From Prochlorococcus marinus CUG1415 (lineage in GTDB: Bacteria > Cyanobacteriota > Cyanobacteriia > PCC-6307 > Cyanobiaceae): DNA of 64,000 nt. A program made the translations under genes and the position numbers. Shown here one piece after another: positions 63,945 through 64,000 of this stretch (position 1 is the first letter of the stretch; the number at the start of each line of letters is the position of its first letter). The stretch covers positions 434,001 to 498,000 of the forward strand of contig NZ_JAAORL010000002.1 in assembly GCF_017696015.1 (NCBI RefSeq), written 5' to 3'. Below the pieces are notes generated by a model. The model was not told the origin of the DNA, made no database searches, and saw only the letters and a list, made by a program, of their open reading frames with translations.

Positions 63945-64000
63945 GTTTCTCTTGGGATAAACCCTCCTGAATTTTTTAACGAAACGCTAAAAATGTGAAA

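Noticed and set aside
63938-64000. Twenty-codon open minus-strand frame running off the right edge
   Set aside because: Too short to recognise and within chance expectation; could be the 3' end of a gene outside the window but cannot be supported.

Overview
The window looks like a chromosomal segment of a high-light-type Prochlorococcus, or a very close marine picocyanobacterium. The evidence is strongly A+T-rich DNA, very tight gene packing, photosystem I genes (psaA, psaB, psaI, psaL), a ferredoxin-type glutamate synthase, LL-diaminopimelate aminotransferase, a CbiG-CobJ fusion, and a ribosomal-protein cluster with the cyanobacterial arrangement (rpsJ beside tuf, no rpsN or rpmD). The genus call is inference from gene content and order. 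No CRISPR array, insertion sequence or prophage is visible.

Layout. 1-10 kb: the end of a TatD nuclease gene and rpsT, hisD facing rpiA, a Deg/HtrA protease, then the rimP-nusA-ylxR-infB operon. 10-15 kb: a small DUF3493 protein, tRNA-Thr(CGU), two glycosyltransferases that look accessory, and a B12-binding-type radical SAM protein. 14.7-22 kb: clpS, dapL, rne overlapping rnhB, a DUF1997 protein, pheA, a quinone/tocopherol-type methyltransferase and a LON-substrate-binding-domain protein. 22-27 kb: the str operon (rpsL-rpsG-fusA-tuf-rpsJ) on the minus strand. 27-33 kb: ferredoxin-GOGAT with a directly abutting YciI-like gene, then lipA.

33-35.6 kb is the least ordinary part. It holds a serine-recombinase-like protein whose catalytic serine position is isoleucine, a 70-aa acidic partner, and a divergent pair of cell-wall enzymes (beta-lactamase/PBP-like and NlpC/P60) with start codons only three bases apart. 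35.6-42.5 kb: psaL, psaI, a small membrane protein, a GtrB-like glycosyltransferase, then psaA-psaB ending in a clear terminator. 42.8-47.7 kb: the CbiG-CobJ fusion, an HAD phosphatase, tRNA-Ser(GCU), alanine racemase and an HNH protein. 47.7-63.8 kb: one long minus-strand cluster from rplC to prfA, covering the S10, spc and alpha operons plus rplM, rpsI, rpmE and truA.

Most of the window is core translation, photosynthesis and nitrogen metabolism. I do not see a convincing undescribed multi-gene system. The best leads are the serine-less recombinase pair, the head-to-head peptidoglycan genes, a ten-base G tract before rpoA, the rne tail overlapping rnhB, and a possible short leader ORF ahead of rne.
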